Of a stretch of DNA of 45,401 nt, positions 21,322-31,993 are shown piece after piece. The translations under genes and the position numbers were made by a program. How positions within the stretch are numbered: the stretch's first letter is position 1; each line of letters begins with the position of its first letter. The notes beneath the pieces were generated by a model. The model worked only from the letters and a program-made list of their open reading frames with translations. It had not been told where the DNA came from and did not search any database. Source of the DNA: Beroe ovata (Eukaryota > Ctenophora > Nuda > Beroida > Beroidae). The stretch spans positions 228,435-273,835 of the forward strand of contig CAMPET010000047.1 in the NCBI GenBank assembly GCA_946803715.1, written 5' to 3'.

Positions 21322-21801
21322 TTAGAACTTGGAGAATTTCTTCTTGTCATTTCCAGAGGTAGCTATGACTTTCAAGACGTTGAATCTAACTGTCTTTGAC
21401 AGTGGTCTGCACTGGCCAACTAGAACAGAATCACCCTTCTTTAGATCAAGGAAAGCAGGGGATACATGAGCAGAGATGTTCTTGTGACGCTTTTCAAACC
21501 TGTTGTATTTCTTGATGTAATGTAGATAATCTCGCCTGATTGTCAATGTTCGCTTCATTTTCATGTTGTGAACAGTTCCTCTGAGAAGACGGCCTCTTAT
21601 AGAAACATTTCCAGTAAAGGGGCACTTCTTGTCAATGTATGTTCCTTCAATAGCTTCACGAGGTGTCTTGATTCCAAGGCCTACATTTTTAGTCCATCTT
21701 ATATCCTTGCCAACTTTGGCAGTCTTGGAACCAATTCGCCTCTTCTTGTTCAGGAACACTCCTGGCTGTTTCTGAAAAGCCTTCTCTGTTTGTTCAGACA
21801 T
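21322..21801 (-). CDS. RPS11: 40S ribosomal protein S11 (uS17)
   Basis: A small-subunit ribosomal protein of 159 residues with the full family pattern: [47 protein letters not shown] and [12 protein letters not shown], ending [10 protein letters not shown]. It is a single exon. The minus strand reads CCACCTCATAG immediately followed by ATG, leaving no room for a normal 5' UTR if that AG is used as an acceptor. Its stop is only 131 bp upstream of the COG5 start, the tightest spacing in the window. Confidence 0.97.
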   Translation of the reverse strand: MSEQTEKAFQKQPGVFLNKKRRIGSKTAKVGKDIRWTKNVGLGIKTPREAIEGTYIDKKCPFTGNVSIRGRLLRGTVHNMKMKRTLTIRRDYLHYIKKYNRFEKRHKNISAHVSPAFLDLKKGDSVLVGQCRPLSKTVRFNVLKVIATSGNDKKKFSKF

Positions 21802-22822
21802 CTATGAGGTGGTACAATTATCAACCATTAAAGAAAGGCAGTCATCTAAAAAATACCAAACACAACAGAATAGCATTCATCTAACAATCACTAGCAATGT
21901 GAACTCAACTTACAACATTTCAATACATCTTATATGATTGCCAACATGAATAAAAAACTGTGTATTTGCAAAATGAAACATCACAGAGACAATAAAATAT
22001 ATTTTGTTCTATAAAAACGCTTATATGTTGTGCTGAGGGAGAGCACTTAGTCAATCTTTGAGACTGTTAACAAGGTCACCCACTAAAGAATATCTATAGC
22101 ATATCTAATCATATTATTCATGAAAAACAGAAGTGGCGGTTGGTCATAATTAAACGCGTGGCCGAGCGCGAGGCCGAGTGAATCAGAGGTCGAACCAAAT
22201 TTTGTCGACCGATGATAGACAAAATCAAAATACTCCGCGCGCTGAACGGCGCTGCGCCGTGCTTTTTGCGACATTTTAATTAACGGATGTTATCTGTCCA
22301 CTGTTATTTGCGCGCGCGCCGCGCGCAAGAATTAGTGGACAGATATATAACGTCCGATCACGTGCGCGTGCGCGCAAAACGAAATTCTTGTCTGAGTCTA
22401 TCATCGATCGACAAAACTAAATGGATTATGTTTTTGAAGCGCGACGATGCTAATGTCGAACTGAGATCAATGGGTAGCATTTGAAGTCATCAATGCAAAT
22501 GACAGCATTTATATTGTCAAACATTCTATTTTGCTGGTAAATTGTTTCTTCACACCCCAAATGGTCTGCATCAGTGTTCATGCAATAATACAACATAGTG
22601 ATAGTGGCAATCTGTTTTATATTTATTACTCTTCATACTTCATGAAAAGATATATTTCAGAAAAGAAAGATTCTTTATTACTCTTCATGTTGATTATTAT
22701 TCAGTAAACTCTATCCTAAACACTGTATTAGCTTGTGACCCATGAACAGCGTTTTGATCACTTAATTGATCGATTGACTTCCTGAAATATTAATTTATAC
22801 AAATTAGAACTGGCAAATAGGC
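21802..22822. promoter_or_regulatory. Divergent intergenic region RPS11 / CYB5R4
   Basis: The only divergent gene pair in the window, and therefore the likely promoter region for both strand series. AT-rich flanks surround a GC-rich foldback element at 22201-22415. Beyond the foldback no motif stands out. Confidence 0.5.
22201..22415. mobile_element. Nested foldback (inverted-repeat) element with TCGATGATAGAC ends
   Basis: The outer arms 22201-22220 and 22396-22415 are inverted copies with one mismatch in 20 (tttgtcgaccgatgatagac). An inner hairpin pairs 22284-22302 with 22334-22356 (ctgtccact / agtggacag), and the centre is gcgcgcgcgccgcgcgc. Between them lies the small palindrome cggcgctgcgccg. 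The arm core recurs in the element at 40595-40735. No coding capacity. It is probably a miniature non-autonomous element. Confidence 0.7.
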
Positions 22823-24369
22823 ATGTCATTCCTGAGCCCTGCATCTCCTCAAGTTGCTTCTGGTGTCAGAGGTAAAGTTGCCTTGAAACCAGGCCATAGT
22901 CTCATGGACTGGGTAAGATTTAAGGCACGTGTTGCACCCAAAAGACCACTTGAAGTAACTAAGGAAGAACTCTCTAAGCACAATTCAATTGATGATGCAT
23001 GGACTGCTATCAATGGTATGTTCTTGTACAGTATAACAACTAATGTTAATGATTGATGAGTCATATTTAGGGTGATCTCTCAATAAGTGATGTCATACTC
23101 TTCCCAGGTGCTGTTTATGATATAACATCATATGTGGAATATCATCCTGGTGGTGCAGGGGAACTTTTAAAAGGTGCTGGAATTGATTCCACTGACCTTT
23201 TCAATGAAGTTCATAAATGGGTAAACTTTCAGAATATGTTGAAAGAATTCTTAGTAGGATACCTGGTTGCTGATACTTTTCAAAAGCCTAAGTCTAGCCT
23301 GGAAGTACCAATTGTAAAAAAATTGCCTGCTGGAAGCCTGAGCCCAGCTGAGCCATTTAAATATGATCACTATCAGAGTGAAAGATGCTACACTTTGATT
23401 GTATACAGCAAAATTTCCCCTGCTAGTAAAGTAAGGAATTGCTATCATTATGGATATGTGAAGGACAGTATTATAAGATTTTGGATCAATTGTTTAGATA
23501 AACAATTCACATTACATATCAAATTAAATAACAAAATCTTGAATTGGGAAGTGAGGAACTATCATTCGAAATTTGAAATTGTATTGCATAAAAGTGAATC
23601 TGGGCTTTGGGATAATGAAGGTACACATCTCGAGGGCTCTAAAAACATAGTTAATGAAGGGTATAGATTGTTGGCTTTTAGAGCAACTTGTTATGCTAAT
23701 GAGATCAAAACTCATAATACCAGGCTATTGACTTTTTGTGTGGAGGATGATTATCATTTCTCTCCATGTCTTGGAAGTCATGTCTATGTTTTACATCCAG
23801 ACAGAGATAATATGATGCAGAGTAAGAAACCTTACACAGTTTTCAATGCTATTGATGGCAAGACTTTTCAGTTGCTCATAAAGGAGTACACAGATGGTAC
23901 ATTTTCGAGTTATATGTGTGGAATGCGGATGAATCAGAAGGCTGACTTTGAAGGATTTGATCACTGTTTAAACTTAAATTTATTACACTGCAGCAGATCA
24001 ATTGTCATTCTAGCAGCAGGAACTGGAATAACACCTTTCTATAGGATAATAGCTGAAATGTCTGCAAACAGAGTCTTTGAGGGCCATACATGCAATCTTT
24101 TGTTTTATAACAAAACTCAAAAGGACATATTAGTTCGAGAAGAATTTGAAAAGCTTCAAAATGGACATTTAAATCTCATAATATCAAACATTTTATCAGA
24201 TGAGCACTGGGATGGGCTAGAGGGCAGAGTTTGTTCAGAGCATTTAGTCAAATTTCCTAAGGATTCAATTTTTATGATTTGTGGTCCAGTAGCATTCAAT
24301 AGAAATGCAACGGACCTTTTGATGTCAATGAATGTGAATAAGTCAAACATCGTAGAATTCAGTGGCTGA
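22823..24369 (+). CDS. CYB5R4: Cytochrome b5 reductase 4-like (NCB5OR) fusion flavohaemoprotein
   Basis: NCB5OR combines a cytochrome b5 domain and an NAD(P)H-flavin reductase in one ER-associated protein involved in lipid desaturation and redox balance. Exons 22823-23015 and 23108-24369; 484 residues (human 521). The N-terminal motif KVALKPGHSLMDW is peculiar to this family. Haem ligands are His77 (HPGG) and His100 (VHKW). A CS-type linker follows, then the flavin-binding KKPYT and the nucleotide-binding GTGITPFYRI and CGP near the C-terminus. The conserved Pro after PYT is absent (PYTVFN). The large second exon has no introns. An AG lies 2 nt before the ATG, though its pyrimidine tract is weak. 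Confidence 0.9.
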
Positions 24370-24621
24370 GATTTTGTTAGTTGTTCAGTTTTTAATTGAT
24401 TTGAAGTTGTGTAAATATATTATACTGTATACTTTGCCTTTTATTTAACCTTACATGTCGGTCTGTTGGATGATGGTATTTTCATGCCTTGGTATTTTCT
24501 ATGGCTGTCTGATTCGAAACTGCAAAATTTCCTAAAAATTGTTGTGTTACAAATTGTCTGTGGTCATGACCCGACGATTTAAGCTTCTTAACCCCACAGA
24601 ATTATCATAATACTTGGCAGA

Positions 24622-27600
24622 ATGGAAGACGGGGAAAGCAAAGTTAACTGCATACTTTGCAAAGAAACAATTTCTTTTGATGATTATGCTAATCATGAGA
24701 AAAGCGAGAAGCATCAAGCAATATTGAAGGCAAGTTCAAACATAATATCCATTTGAATTCACTGTATATTGATGATTCAATTTCACTGGAGTCATGAATG
24801 TTTGATGCAATGTTTGATGATTTATACTATTGAGTTACCAGGGAAAATTGAAAGACATAACTATTGGAACAATGCTTTGTAAAGCATGTATGGTACCAAT
24901 CAATTCAGAAATTATATGGAAATCTCACTTGAATGGTAAAAATCACGGCAAGCAACTCGAGATATTAGGGAAGGTTGGTTTCATCCGAAATATTAAAGCA
25001 TTTTGAAATATTAACTCAAGGAGTGGCAATGTTTCATTTGTTCACTTTTTTTCAGGTTAAACCAAGCGAATCTTTCAATCGACCTTTCACTTTGGTAAAG
25101 TTTGAAAAGGACAGTTCTGATGTTATAAGTGATGAGATGTTTTCAATTGTTCCTGATCTCTTTGCACCACTAGAGCAGCATAAGATAGATAATGAACATC
25201 CGGCCAATTCTGATAGATCGTTACCACATATCAATAATACCAAGGACTCAAAAGAAAGTTTGAATGCTACTTTCGATACAGAAAATGTCTCCTCTGATGA
25301 GTTACCTGAGAGTCCAGAGCCTAGTGCTGCAAAAACTTCAATGAGCCCAACTCAAATGAACCCAACTCAAAGTGAACCCAACTCAAATGATGTTACGGAA
25401 ATCAAGGAACATAAGCAATTACCAGCTTTTCAAGAAACGGGTGGTTACTCACAGAGATCCAGGGATTTCCGTGGCCATAATCATAAGTACAAGGAAGGTA
25501 GAAAAGGTGTTGATGGTGAATTTCATATGCCAAACAGAGGAAAAAGATCATCTCGGGGTAGATTTGATAGAAGAAGAGCTGATGTCAATCATAAAAACCG
25601 AAACATCTTAGAAGACAACTCATTCACAGAAATTAGAGGTAAGGTAAATACAGGCCACAGGAAAAGAAAAAGTAGATGGGACATAAAAGAAGAGATGCCC
25701 GAAAGCAAAGATTATAATACGCTAGCTGATGAATTTCTTTGTCAGCATAAGAAAGATGTCACTGATACAACTGCTCCCATTCAAAATACAATAGAAACAT
25801 TGGACTCTTCAAAAGCATTGGATCTAGCGAAGACCCCGATTTTATCAAATACCCCCTTGAAGCCTCCTGGAGATATTCCTCTGGTAGATCCTTATGCAGT
25901 CTGTCCACCAACCTTCAATCCCACGCGACCACCCAGTTTCCTACCGGGTTTGCCTCTAAAAATGCCCATGCCTCCACCTTTGCCGATTCCTCCAAACATG
26001 CCTATCCCCCCTCGTTTGCCTCTTCCCCCAAATTTGCCACTGCCGCCTAATGTGATGTTACCGAAGCCTCCGAGCTTGTTTCTACCACCCAATCTTCCAC
26101 CTATGCCATTTCCCTCCACCTCGATGCCGGTGTCAATTCCTGGCCCCCTCCCTCCTCCTCCACTCATCAATTTTGATAATATTGAGGATGAGGAGTTGAT
26201 CAACTATGTCAAGACAGAAACATTTGTGGACAGGGGCCACATTGACAACACCCCCCAACCAACGGTCTATGTTGAACTTGATCCAACAGATGTTGAAATT
26301 TATATCCCGAGTTTCTTTGGAGAGAGGTATCCCGAACACCCACATGAAGGGGTAACTAAAGCTGACCCTGCAGCAGCTTTTGAGATGGCAAAGCGGAAAG
26401 AAAAAATGCGCAAGGAAGTCATACCAGAATCAATACATTCAAGGATGGCAACAAAGCCCATATGTCAAATTGATGAAGAGACTGGAACCATTGATATCAA
26501 TGACTATCCATCATTGAGCAGAGAAATAAGGCCAATCATCAGACCTAATCAAAAATTTCTCATTGTAGGTCAGTGCCAAGTACATTGTTATTTAACTCAA
26601 TTAGCATGTTTTTCCTATGTGATCCTTGGTAGAAATTTATTTCCACCCCATTTTCACTGATACCATCCATTTTGTTTCAGGGACAAACTGTTTGAAAATT
26701 AATGGACCAAACCATTTCCACTGTGTGATATGTGACGTTGACTTCAATGATTCGACTAAGACAGAACATCTTCTTTGTGAGTACAATTTTTTTCAAATTA
26801 TTGTATGCATGCTGACTCATGAAATATGTGGAATGAATCAGCACACTGATATCGTAACATTTCAGCTCAATCCCACTTGCTCAATATACTCTGGAATTGG
26901 GACCCAACTAGTGCTCAAATGATAAAAGACACTGAATCCACAGACAAACAGCTGTTTGAAAAAAGAGTGATGGAGGCAGCTACTGAAATTCAGAAGAAAG
27001 AAATAAAACTCCTCAGTGAGCTTCAATTGAGAATAAGGGCTAGAATTCTCGACGAGAATGTTGAAGAACAGAACAAATATTTTGTTAAGAATGATGTTTT
27101 TGATCCCAAAGATTTCCCAAATCATGACTTCAGTTATCTAGTGAAAGTCAGAAAATATGATGATCAAGATGACATAGATGTCGAAAATGACATGCCATCA
27201 AAAATAAAGATACTTCAATCAGGGATTTTGGATATGCTTAAGAAAGGCAATAAATCAGACATAATTTCTGACGAAGAGACTGCAATTGCTTCCTTGGGAA
27301 TATGCAAAAAGATTGTCAGTAGCCTGGAGGATCAATTCATCCCTTCAAACAAGGATTATTCTCAGCCATTCATTGATAAATTGAAGGATTGTAGCCATTT
27401 CTTCAAAAACTTGGTTCTCATTCAGCAAATTTTAGATGTCTATCCAAGCACAGTGAAGGCAAGTTCTTCAAATGCTGATGATAGCTCAAAACGAGAACCT
27501 TTATCATCTGAGTCATCTAAGCCAGGGGGTGTCAAGAATGAAACTCATTCTGAAAATGAATCTCCAGACCAGAAGATGCCTGGAGCTGTAAATGCCACAG

Positions 27601-27863
27601 CATATTATCCTCAAACAGTGCAATACAAAAACTTGAACAATCCAACTGATGAACAGATCTCAAGTTGCAATCCATTTATAAATAGCGCGTCTCAAAACAA
27701 TGTTTTGCCACCTCCAGATGCGTATAGTGCAGTAGATAGCACTGTACCCAAACAAACTTTTGACCCCCGCCGCATGAAGCAGGCAGAGGGATATAACCTA
27801 TACTCTAAGAGCGTCGACCAATCAGGTTTAGAATGGTATAGACAAAATAAGTTGATACCATAG
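24622..27863 (+). CDS. Three-zinc-finger (U1/matrin-type) Pro-rich protein ZF-A
   Basis: Exons 24622-24729, 24842-24973, 25056-26568, 26681-26776, 26866-27863; about 948 residues. It has three C2H2 fingers of the U1/matrin type: CILCKE...HEKSEKH, CKACMV...HLNGKNH and CVICDV...HLLSQSH. A long acidic/basic middle follows finger 2, with an RNA-binding-like Arg/Gly patch, and then a Pro-Leu-Pro run (coding 25860-26160). A charged helical region follows finger 3. It is probably nuclear and RNA- or splicing-related. Finger 2 resembles that of ZNF830, but I do not recognise an exact orthologue. The first intron starts with GC (AAG/GCAAGT), a GC-AG intron. It is paralogous to ZF-B at 34460. ggcag lies 1 nt before the ATG. 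Confidence 0.8.
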
Positions 27864-28701
27864 CGCGCTTTTACCAATTATATACCAAGGTTAATTATAG
27901 ACCCACTGTCTGTACAGTATTCCCGGATATACAGATATATCCGGGAATATTTCAACACTGATTTGTATGAGTTTCATCATGTTGCATTTTGAGATTTTGT
28001 ACTCTGGATTTTTACAGGTTAACTATTACGATGTAGTGATGCCACTTATGATGATTGCAAATCTAACTAATCCATATTCTTCACATCACATGCAGATAGG
28101 CATTGTGCAATCATATATGATTATTGATTATTAATATCAAATTATAACAGCATGGCATTATTTCATCATGTTTTTTCTCATGTACCCTGTTATGTATATC
28201 ATGATGATTCTTATATGATACCTATATTTTTCTTTTGTTCGTGATTGTTTCAGAAGCTAAAATCGCCACATCGGTTGCTGTTCATATGGAATGCCTTCTC
28301 AGCAAATGTTCATGTTGTCAGAGAAACTATTTTAACTGTTTAGCTTATCCTGCTCAATCTTTTTCATATCTGGCTTAGATAAGGAGATGACCTTCATTGA
28401 AAAACCTTCTGAAAATACTTTAGTCCCCACTCCCCATCCATTAAGCAATGCTCAGGGAAAGGCCTTTGGTGTATTTGGCAATGCAACCTTTGGTGCATTT
28501 GGCAAGGTCAACCTGTTCTCCGTTAATGATAATCAGTACTTTTGTTTAAAGGCAAACAACTTTCAGAGATCTTTTGCAAATCATTGACAGGATTGCCATA
28601 CTGGTATATGGACTAATACTGGTATATAGACTTTCAAGTTTGTTTGACCACAGTAATTAATGTTAGTAGAAATTAGAAACTTACTAGTTGCATCCTAGGA
28701 T
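27864..28701. other. Intergenic region ZF-A to cyclin C
   Basis: AT-rich, holding the ZF-A 3' UTR with a perfect hairpin at 27918-27949. A short frame at 28387 (TFGVFGNATFGAFG-like tandem words) is not convincing as a gene. Confidence 0.5.
27918..27949 (+). other. 14-bp stem with 4-nt loop in ZF-A 3' UTR
   Basis: attcccggatata and tatatccgggaat are perfect inverted copies around caga, 55 bp after the stop codon. In RNA this is a strong hairpin. It is not a bacterial-type terminator (no T run) and not a histone-type stem-loop. Confidence 0.75.
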
Positions 28702-30098
28702 ATGGCTGGTAACTTTTGGAAGTCATCTCATTATGGACAATGGATGCTTCCAGAAGAGCGGGTTCTGGAGGGATATGAACGTGACTCCAAGTCATTGTCT
28801 GTTGAAGATGTTAAGAAGCTCCACATATTTTTTGCCAATTTCATACAAGCTCTTGGAGAAACTAACAAGCTCAGACAACAAGTTATTGCAACTGCCACAG
28901 TGTACTTTAAACGTTTCTATGTTCTCAACTCCTTCAAGAGCATTGACCCATTTCTCATGGCCCCAACGTGCATATTTCTGGCCTCAAAGGTTTGTTTTCC
29001 TATAAAAAAGAACGAATTTATGTTTCAATGAATCTGAACAATTTCCGATACAAACACGTAAGAAACAATGAATGACGTCTTCTTGTCAGGTCGAAGAGTT
29101 TGGGTCAATACCCGTTCAACGCCTGATCACAGTGTGCTCCTCACTGATCAAGAGTAAATTTAGCTTCGCCATGACTAATGAGTTTCTGTACAGGTGAACT
29201 ACCTAAGTAGATACTAGATACCTAATCATACCTCCTCCTGTGTTTGAAAAGACTTATATCACTTTGAAATTTGAACCATGAGTATAACTACATAACACCC
29301 TACCCTTTACTTTGCTTTCCCTATGCCATGAGCCATTGCTCTGATGAGTGCCTCTTCGCAGACCGCAACACATTCTGGAGTGTGAGTTTTACCTCCTGGA
29401 GATGATGGACTGCTGTCTCATTGTGCACCAGCCATACCGCCCCCTCACACTCTATGCTGAGGCTCTTGGTCCTGAGGTTGGTATAACTACTCATCACACG
29501 GATAATTCCCACTCTGCTTCTGAGTTAACTTGCAGGATTGCTAATTCAGCTCACACAATTCCCATCACTGACCTAGCCTAGCCTAGGAGTGGTCCTATTT
29601 CAATTAATCAAACTCTCTCCGACTGCAGGTACTAAACACGGCATGGCACATTGTTAACGATGCTCTGCGATGTCACGTTATCTTGACACACCCACCCCAC
29701 CTTATTGCCTTGTCAGCATTACACATGTCAGCTGTCATACACAACAATGAACACGCCATGCACTGGTTCTCAGACTTATCTGTCAGGTTTGCTAAACCAA
29801 AGTATTTCTTGAATTTCTCCATTGTCATTGATCACTCTTAAATTGATGTAAATTTGTTGCTGAAAAAACCCAAAATAAGTAGGGGGTTAGTGAATGTTTT
29901 GCTAACAGCATTGCCTCGCTCAGTATCGAGAAGATCACACAAGTGTCTCAATCTCTCATTCAATTGTACGAACTGTGGCGGGGATTTGAAGAGAAGAAGG
30001 AAATTCCACAGATCTTGTTCAGGATGCCTCGGCCCCGAGTTTCTCATTCAGGAAGTTTGTCTGGTTCAAGGTGCTCCACTCCGAGTGGAATGAGGTGA
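28702..30098 (+). CDS. CCNC: Cyclin C, Mediator kinase-module cyclin
   Basis: Cyclin C partners CDK8/19 in the Mediator kinase module and also acts in mitochondrial fission after stress. Exons 28702-28989, 29090-29193, 29362-29476, 29629-29786, 29909-30098; 284 residues (human 283). Starts MAGNFWKSSHYGQW. The two cyclin folds show LRQQVIATATVYFKRFY, KSIDPFLMAPTCIFLASKVEEF, HILECEFYLLEMMDCCLIV and AWHIVNDALRC. catcctag lies 3 nt before the ATG. Confidence 0.97.
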
Positions 30099-30454
30099 CC
30101 CCGGCCAGTGGAAAGAATATTCCAAATAGCTGTTTGATGTTTCCATAATCTGATTTAAATTCGCATAATATTTGTGAAGATTGAGTTCCAAGTTGAAAAA
30201 TTTCTTAGCGAGACTGAATTCGAATTGCGTTTGCTGTTTGCTCTTCTCAAGAATGATAGCAAGTTCTCTATACAGTCTTCTCAAGCAATGTTGAGATGGA
30301 TTGAAATAAATTTCAAATGACAGAATAGTTCCACTGATTATCACTGACTGTTTCCTGCTTCAAGACACATGTGATAATTAATTCAAATATCTATTCTAAA
30401 CAAACACCTTTTCTCCTTACTGTAACCCATTCTATTGAACCCAACTTCTAGACC
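30099..30454. other. Intergenic region cyclin C to SLBP
   Basis: The cyclin C 3' UTR and the SLBP leader. No gene. The stretch just before the SLBP start ends in an acceptor-like cttctag. Confidence 0.5.
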
Positions 30455-31993
30455 ATGGATGACTCTGAAAGATCATGGTTTGACATCACGATTGAGGAAG
30501 AGGAAGAGAAAGGTATAACTCACGAACAGCCGACTCTTTCCAACTCTTTCACATCGGAGTCGAACAAGCGGAGTTTTCCTATCCTATCCCCTCTCAAAGA
30601 AGCTGACAGAGACCTCGAAATCGCGGAAGAACTTAGCACAGATACCAGAGGACGAGCCCGTGCTCTGTTTATCAGTCCAGAAAGAACGAAACTAGGTCCA
30701 CGAGCTTCACTGAGACATCATGTTCAGGATGAAATAGACGGCCTTCCCATGGAGTCAAGTTCTCCCCTCACGACTTCTGCACGAGGAAGACGCAGAGTCA
30801 AGGTGACCATGACAGAGGCACCACCCTTTGACGAGGACGGATCTCTTCTATCGCGAGATGTGAGAAGTAGGCTCGGTCCTCGTGCGGCTAGTCGTCACTC
30901 GCCTCATCAAGTTGGGAGTAAGAGACAGATTGTCCGGGAATCGCCTAGGAGAGATTCGGATCATAGGGATAAGAGGTTCAGAATATCAACCCCTACTCGA
31001 GAAAGTCACACGCCCACAAGAAGCAATGCTTCACCAAGCAGACAAACACCGAGAAGAGGAAGTGAATGTACTCCAACCAGAAACCAAACTTCTAACAAAA
31101 ACCAAAATAAGTCGTCAAGACACACTCCGCAAAGGAGGAATAATCAAGAAGAAGACAACATTGTGCCGATTACAAACGGTTTCTCAACCCCTGAACCTGC
31201 CAGGAAACCCAAGTCAGAGCACTGCAAAACACCCAACTCTGACTCTCGTGTGTATAATGTCAGGAAACAGAATTCCCGGACAAGGGGTAATAGTGAAAGT
31301 AGCAAGGAAAATGAGCCGGTCAGGCAGCTGACCAAGGAGCAGATCGCTCAAAGAGAGAAGCAAGTGACGTACGGTAAGGTTACTGAGGGATATCAGAATT
31401 ACAAAGCAGTGATACCTAAGAGCTTGCGAAACATACGAGATCCAGCAACACCGATCAAGGATTACCCGTACAGCAAGCGATGTTGGGATGGCCTTGTGAG
31501 GACTTGGCGACGCAAACTTCATGACTGGGATGATCCCCAGAAGGGGTTAGAGCTCAGAGCAGCATACACGAGGAATAACAGTGATCTGAAATCTTGTGGC
31601 TTGATCAGTGAAACTGGCGAGGTTGTGTGTTGCTTGAGTGGAGATCTCAAATCAGCTGATAATTCGTCCACTGATCCTGTCAGCAAGTCGTCTCCCATGC
31701 CAGCAAACCAATCAGCAACTCCGACAGCAAAGACAGAAACTACAGATCACAATATGACGTCCAAGTGGAACATCCCTGACTTCATATACCCTGAGGAGGA
31801 CGCGTGCAGCGTGGACAGCGAATACACGCGTCTCCTTGGTAACCAAGATGATTTCCCCGATGAGGACGATTCGGACGAGTCGTATCGGTTTTCACAGGAC
31901 AGTTATCCGGACGAATTGGACGGCGAGGTGATGAGTTGTGACGATGAGGAGGTTGCGGGCATGATCGATCAGACCTCGGGTATCGCTGTGTAG
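30455..31993 (+). CDS. SLBP: Histone stem-loop-binding protein
   Basis: SLBP binds the 3' stem-loop of replication-dependent histone mRNAs and directs their processing and translation. A single exon encodes 512 residues, longer than human (270). The RNA-binding domain is near residues 300-370: QVTYGKVTEGYQNYKAVIPK, ATPIKDYPYSKRCWDGLV and WRRKLHDWDDP, matching the family's YGK, TPxK, W and HxWD positions. The N-terminal part repeats Arg-x-x-LGPRA twice (KLGPRAS, RLGPRAA) and is rich in S/T-P sites, probable kinase targets. An acidic C-terminus (DDFPDEDDSDES) follows. The ATG is in accATGG, 3 nt after cttctag. Confidence 0.9.
   Translation: MDDSERSWFDITIEEEEEKGITHEQPTLSNSFTSESNKRSFPILSPLKEADRDLEIAEELSTDTRGRARALFISPERTKLGPRASLRHHVQDEIDGLPMESSSPLTTSARGRRRVKVTMTEAPPFDEDGSLLSRDVRSRLGPRAASRHSPHQVGSKRQIVRESPRRDSDHRDKRFRISTPTRESHTPTRSNASPSRQTPRRGSECTPTRNQTSNKNQNKSSRHTPQRRNNQEEDNIVPITNGFSTPEPARKPKSEHCKTPNSDSRVYNVRKQNSRTRGNSESSKENEPVRQLTKEQIAQREKQVTYGKVTEGYQNYKAVIPKSLRNIRDPATPIKDYPYSKRCWDGLVRTWRRKLHDWDDPQKGLELRAAYTRNNSDLKSCGLISETGEVVCCLSGDLKSADNSSTDPVSKSSPMPANQSATPTAKTETTDHNMTSKWNIPDFIYPEEDACSVDSEYTRLLGNQDDFPDEDDSDESYRFSQDSYPDELDGEVMSCDDEEVAGMIDQTSGIAV

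Noticed and set aside
28387-28587. Frame beginning MTFIEKPSENTLVP between ZF-A and cyclin C
   Set aside because: Short, low-complexity (repeated F-G-x-FG words), no family resemblance and no good splice partners.
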